The notes below the pieces were generated by a model. It was not told the origin of the DNA. It saw only the letters and a list, made by a program, of their open reading frames with translations, and made no database searches. A stretch of DNA of 22,874 nucleotides from RGIG8748 sp045606045 (GTDB taxonomy: Bacteria; Bacillota; Clostridia; UMGS1810): contig JAZURE010000065.1 of NCBI GenBank assembly GCA_045606045.1, forward strand, positions 1-22,874. Reading direction: 5' to 3'. Below, piece by piece: positions 19,107 to 22,874 of this stretch (its first letter is position 1; every line of letters starts with the position of its first letter). A program made the translations under genes and the position numbers.

Positions 19107-20300
19107 TTATCCGATGTTTATATGTCCGCCGTTTTGCAAGGTTTCTATCATTTCGATATATTCACCTATGCCATCCAAGCCTTCTTCACAGTATGCCTTT
19201 AAAAAGTTTGCCATAAGCTCTGCATGACTTTCACAAGTAAAGGTATTTCTTACAAACAGAGTACTGAAATCGTCAAATGTTCTGCCTGAAAGTTCAAAAA
19301 ACTCTCTTCCCTCATTCACATGCCATCCATTGGCAATTTTGAGATAATATACCGCCCATGCAAGTGTCAGCTTTTCATATAAATCCTCTTTATTCATAAT
19401 TTCTGATATATGGTCTATGTAATCTAAGGCTTTTTTCCTTTCCTCGCCCTTACTGATTTCAAATTTTGTACCGTCATAAGCCTGATAGTACGGGATAATT
19501 TCATACTTTACACATTTTTCCTTAGTAAACTCCAGGCTCACCATATATCCATGCTCCCAACCATAACTCTGGTTTCTGTTTTGCATGTAGAAATTTCCCA
19601 TACCGTAAAAGATGGGGGTGTTTTCGTAAATTTCATAACCTTGTCTGCAGTGAGCATGACCAACCACTATTGCATCTGCACCGCACTGGGCAAAAAACCT
19701 GCAAATCTTTTTCATTCCCGGTCTCGGAAGAGGGTTATGTTCATTACCGCCATGGATAAAGACCAAAACAACATCCGCTTTCTTTTTTGCATCAATAATT
19801 ATTCTTGATGTGTCATAAAAGTCAAGCCCTGCCATACCTGGTTTATTCTTTTCGGCTATGCCGAACTCGTGTTCTGCACAATTAACGATACCAAGCTTTA
19901 TACCGTTTTTCTCTACAAAGCGTGCCTTTTCGGCATCTGCCTTATTTTTTCCCGCACCTACTGTCAACATACCGATTTCTTTTATATGTTCTATGGTTTC
20001 TAAAAGTGCGTCATCGCCTTGGTCTCCCATATGGTTATTGGCACAGGCACCTATATTAAAGTTGAATTTTTTCAAGAAATCAAGATACTCCAAATCAGTA
20101 CGAAGGTTTGGTCCTCATTTTACAATCGGTGTGTCATTTTTTGTAAATACTGTCTCAACATTTAACATTGAAAAATCATGAGAAGCAGAAATTTCGGCAA
20201 TTTCCTTTGTGATTTCTCTCTGCAAATCCTCATCTAACAGTTCTTTTGCATTAAATCTCGGGCAGAAATCCCCCGCAACAAGAATTTTTAAATTTTCCAT
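19107..20300 (-). pseudogene. CapA-like metallophosphatase (poly-gamma-glutamate synthesis family) with an in-frame UGA
   Basis: One continuous frame of 397 codons from ATG 20300 (GGGAG nine bases upstream) broken only by TGA at codon 62 (20117-20115). Before it: L-V-A-G-D-F-C-P and N-V-E-T-V-F-T. After it: G-P-N-L-R, then G-A-C-A-N-N-H-M-G-D, V-F-I-H-G-G-N-E-H and V-G-H-A-H-C. These are the metal-site motifs of the CapA/PgsA calcineurin-like fold. The stop falls in T-P-I-V-K-stop-G-P-N-L-R, where relatives have a small residue such as serine; TCA to TGA is one change. The rest is unharmed, so the mutation is recent, a sequencing error, or the stop is read through. Family members act outside the cell in polyglutamate or polysaccharide handling; here no signal peptide is seen. 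Confidence 0.75.
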
Positions 20301-20332
20301 TATGTATTCTCCCAACACTTCTGATATTTTTA

Positions 20333-21505
20333 TTATCTGCTTATACAATTGTAAATAACATTTCTAAGTCTCGACTGATAGTATGTCTCCTGAGGGTTTG
20401 TCATATGGTGGGTATAGAACGACGCAAGCTTAAGGTCGGTATCAACAAGAACATTTGCACCTGCGGCACCACCCCATCCAAACTCACCGTAAGAGCCATT
20501 AGAGCCGCTTTTTGCCTTGTCTATCATGGTACGAACACCAAGTCCGTAGCCATAGCCGGTAAGCTGAGGCCATGTAAGATAAGGAAGAAGATCCTCTGTG
20601 AGCTGATTTGTTTTAAGAAGTCCAACCGTAGCCTGTGAGAGAATTCTCTCTCCGTTTGTACCTATACCGCCAAGGCTAAGTGCAGTTGCAAATTTCATAT
20701 AGTCTTCAAGCGAGGTGGTAACACCTGCACCGCCGCTGTCATATTCGCTTCCAAGGACATGGGTAACCTTTTTATCCTTTTTGACTATCTTTCCGCCCTG
20801 ACTCTTTACCTCACCGCTCTGAAGCTTTACTATGTCGGTATTTTCACCATCTACAAAGTTGTATAGATTATTTACCCTGTCTATTACTTCGTCGTTGTGA
20901 TAGTATGAATCATTCATCCCGAGAGGCTCAAATATATTTTTCTTTACATAGTCTCTGAATTTCATGCCCGACATTGCCTCTACCGCCGCCGCAAGAATAT
21001 CGTGACCTATGCTGTACATCCACTTTGTACCCGGCTCATAGTGAAGAGGGTCTTCTGCAATGCACTTTGCAACGGTAAGGGTATCCATCCTGCCGTCTGT
21101 GATTTCTCTTGCTTTTTTAAAGCCGGGAGCACTCATATCGTAGCTAAATCCTGCTGTCATGGTAAAAAGATTGCGCATGGTTATGGGATTTTTGGCTTCC
21201 CTTACATCATCGCCTTCTTTTACATACATCTTCCTGAACTCAGGTATATACTCGTACAAGGGGTCATCTAAAAGAAATACTCCCTTTTCGTAAAGCTGAA
21301 GTGCGGCAGTTACCGTAATGGGCTTTGAGCACGAATAGATGTTGAAAAGTCCTTCGCCTGTCATGGGAACTTTGTTTTCAAGGTCGGAGTAACCCGACTC
21401 ATAGCGGAAAACCTCCTTGCCGTCTAATGCTATTCTTATGCAGTTTCCGGGGATTCTCCAAGATGTGAGGTGGTCCATAAATTCTTTTAAAGGTTCAAAA
21501 TTCAT
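20333..21505 (-). CDS. Serine hydrolase of the beta-lactamase (class C-like) family
   Basis: 390 residues, no signal peptide. The nucleophile motif S-x-x-K is in Y-S-C-S-K-P-I-T at about residue 60; the second motif, usually Y-x-N, reads Y-S-I here (W-M-Y-S-I-G-H-D-I-L); the third, usually H/K-x-G, is represented by G-W-G-G-A-A-G. Members cleave ester or amide bonds (esterase, D-peptidase or lactamase activity); the altered second motif suggests an esterase-like role rather than antibiotic resistance. ATG 21505 has AAAGGA upstream. It follows dnaE by 16 bp and precedes the capA-like gene by 32 bp, so the three form one transcript. Confidence 0.9.
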   Translation of the reverse strand: MNFEPLKEFMDHLTSWRIPGNCIRIALDGKEVFRYESGYSDLENKVPMTGEGLFNIYSCSKPITVTAALQLYEKGVFLLDDPLYEYIPEFRKMYVKEGDDVREAKNPITMRNLFTMTAGFSYDMSAPGFKKAREITDGRMDTLTVAKCIAEDPLHYEPGTKWMYSIGHDILAAAVEAMSGMKFRDYVKKNIFEPLGMNDSYYHNDEVIDRVNNLYNFVDGENTDIVKLQSGEVKSQGGKIVKKDKKVTHVLGSEYDSGGAGVTTSLEDYMKFATALSLGGIGTNGERILSQATVGLLKTNQLTEDLLPYLTWPQLTGYGYGLGVRTMIDKAKSGSNGSYGEFGWGGAAGANVLVDTDLKLASFYTHHMTNPQETYYQSRLRNVIYNCISR

Positions 21506-21521
21506 TTTTCTTTCGTCCTTT

Positions 21522-22874
21522 CTATTTTACTTTTACATTATCGGCACCAATCAAATCCCAAAGCTCTGTTACAAGCTCATTTGTAAGACTGACACCGTGG
21601 TTTTTGTCTGTCATGACACGCTCGGAGGTATCTTCAAAATAAAGACATACCGTGTTTGTGCCCTTAAACTTTGCAAGGATATCCTTAATCTCATCCATAG
21701 CACTTTTGTCTGCAAGCCTTAGATACAATACGGCATTTTGCCTTATTCCTACCTCCTGCGCCCGTAGTGCAGATATGAGCGAAAGTGATATATCATCTCC
21801 TCTCTTTTTGACGGAGGCGGTAATACACAGTGCTGTACCCTCTGTAAGACAAGCGCGGTATTTGTTGTAAGTATTTTCAAAGGCGGTAACCTCTACCGTG
21901 TCGTAATAGTCTGAAACGCTCATGGTACACAGGAAAATTCCGCTCTTTGTCCTTGAGGCAGTAACCTTGGATATAACAGCACAAATATTAACTTTCTTTC
22001 CCTCTTCTATGTCGCCGTCATTTACAGAGTACACCTGTGTATTCGAAAACATAGCGGCGGTAAGAGAATACTGTGTCATGGGGTTTCCACTAAGATACAT
22101 ACCCGCAAGGTCGCTTTCAAACGCATAGCGCTCCCCCGTGGTAAAATCCTCTACCTCGTCTGTCGAAAGCTCCTTTAAGGCAAAATCATCGCTATCCGTA
22201 CCAAAGAAGCTCACTTGGTCCTTTGACCTTGCAAATTTATCCTTTACTAAGGCATCAAGAATGGTTTCGTAATTAAGAAGCAGTACCCGTCTGTTTGGAA
22301 ATATACTGTCGAATGCACCGCACTTTATGAGTACCTCTACGCAGCGCTTATTTATATCATATGAGGACATACGGTTTATAAAGTCGGGAAAGCTTCGGAA
22401 GAGCCCGCCCTTTCGCCTTTCCTCCGCTATGGCATCGGGGAAGTTCATGCCCATATTCTTTAGTGCAGAAAGTCCGAAGCGGACATTTCTGCCCTCAGGA
22501 GTGAAAAGCGCATAGCTTCTGTTTACATCGGGCGGAAGAAGTCTTATACCGTAACGGGCAAAGCCTGTAACATACTTAAATGTCTTGTGCGAATTTCCAA
22601 GCAGGCTTATAAGAAGCGACACAAGGTATTCTGTGGGGTAATTTGCTTTGAGATACGCTGTCTGATAAGCAACTCTCGCATAGCATGCGGCATGGGATTT
22701 GTTAAAGGCATAGTTGGCAAAGTCGGAGAGTAAATCAAATATGCGGTTGGCAGTATCATCATCTATGCCGTTTCGCCTTGTGCCCATGACCTCTATCGTG
22801 CCGTCGGACAGGGTAATGCCGTTTATAAAGACCTCTCGCTCCTTTTCCATCTGCTCTTTCTTTTTCTTTGCCAT
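21522..22874 (-). CDS. dnaE: DNA polymerase III alpha subunit, C-terminal part (5' end outside window)
   Basis: 450 residues reach the right edge of the window; the frame remains open, so the PHP and most of the palm domains are beyond it. The ATG at the edge is internal. Visible marks: the finger segment F-A-N-Y-A-F-N-K-S-H-A-A-C-Y-A (DnaE N-K-S-H-A signature), L-K-A-N-Y-P-T-E-Y, R-F-G-L-S-A-L-K-N-M-G, a helix-hairpin-helix region (C-G-A-F-D-S), and an OB domain near K-V-N-I-C-A-V-I-S with A-S-R-T-K-S-G. This is the DnaE type, not PolC. It is the first gene of a unit with the serine hydrolase and the capA-like gene. Confidence 0.96.
   Translation of the reverse strand: MAKKKKEQMEKEREVFINGITLSDGTIEVMGTRRNGIDDDTANRIFDLLSDFANYAFNKSHAACYARVAYQTAYLKANYPTEYLVSLLISLLGNSHKTFKYVTGFARYGIRLLPPDVNRSYALFTPEGRNVRFGLSALKNMGMNFPDAIAEERRKGGLFRSFPDFINRMSSYDINKRCVEVLIKCGAFDSIFPNRRVLLLNYETILDALVKDKFARSKDQVSFFGTDSDDFALKELSTDEVEDFTTGERYAFESDLAGMYLSGNPMTQYSLTAAMFSNTQVYSVNDGDIEEGKKVNICAVISKVTASRTKSGIFLCTMSVSDYYDTVEVTAFENTYNKYRACLTEGTALCITASVKKRGDDISLSLISALRAQEVGIRQNAVLYLRLADKSAMDEIKDILAKFKGTNTVCLYFEDTSERVMTDKNHGVSLTNELVTELWDLIGADNVKVK

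Noticed and set aside
20050..20117. Selenocysteine decoding of the UGA in the CapA-like gene
   Set aside because: The site is not a catalytic cysteine position in the family and the RNA just downstream offers only a weak five-pair stem with no bSECIS-like loop.
1..22874. CRISPR array, insertion sequence or rRNA
   Set aside because: No regularly spaced direct repeats, no transposase or terminal repeats, and no rRNA segments were seen.

Overview
The window looks like chromosomal DNA from a spore-forming member of the Clostridia: moderately AT-rich, strong AGGAGG-type ribosome sites, a spoIIAA-spoIIAB-sigF operon, and Firmicutes-type valS, folC, pfkA and dnaE. TGA is used as an ordinary stop in many genes. 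I cannot name the genus from sequence alone.

Positions 1 to about 8170 are the integrase-side end of a temperate siphovirus-type prophage inserted at the 3' end of a tRNA-Ser(GGA) gene. Reading leftward from the immunity region: a LexA-like CI repressor (6192-6878, +) faces a leftward early promoter with a dyad operator. That promoter serves a 38-residue hydrophobic ORF, a 26-residue leader ORF and a Cro-like gene. Further left, on the minus strand, come small phage genes (52-aa protein, membrane protein, HTH, zinc ribbon, YneA-like LysM protein, 55-aa protein), then recT, an MBL-fold hydrolase, an HNH nuclease, an HTH protein and the start of a replication initiator cut by the window edge. 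Two genes for membrane-anchored proteins (4394-4891 and 5088-5441) sit in the opposite orientation with their own strong promoters, as lysogenic cargo (moron-type) genes do. A tyrosine integrase (7017-8024), tandem 12-bp repeats and a shared terminator lie next to the tRNA.

The most interesting signals are non-coding. First, a complete promoter-to-terminator unit on the + strand (5867-6033) predicts a structured antisense RNA of about 132 nt that covers most of the 38-residue ORF, the layout of a type I toxin-antitoxin or an immunity-region antisense switch. Second, a minus-strand promoter and terminator between cI and int (6999-6877) predict an RNA of about 88 nt whose two hairpins carry the identical 7-nt loop UUGGUAG. 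Third, a perfect consensus promoter at 2831-2859 fires against the early operon and meets a hairpin after about 10 nt.

Positions 8260 to 22874 are host chromosome, all genes on the minus strand: a membrane-anchored G5/M23 peptidase; spoIIAA-spoIIAB-sigF followed by overlapping genes for a short QueG-like iron-sulfur protein and a D-2-hydroxyacid dehydrogenase; valS-folC; pfkA with a small membrane protein gene; a LysM-CAP secreted protein; and dnaE (partial) followed by a serine hydrolase and a CapA-like gene that carries one in-frame UGA in an otherwise intact reading frame.
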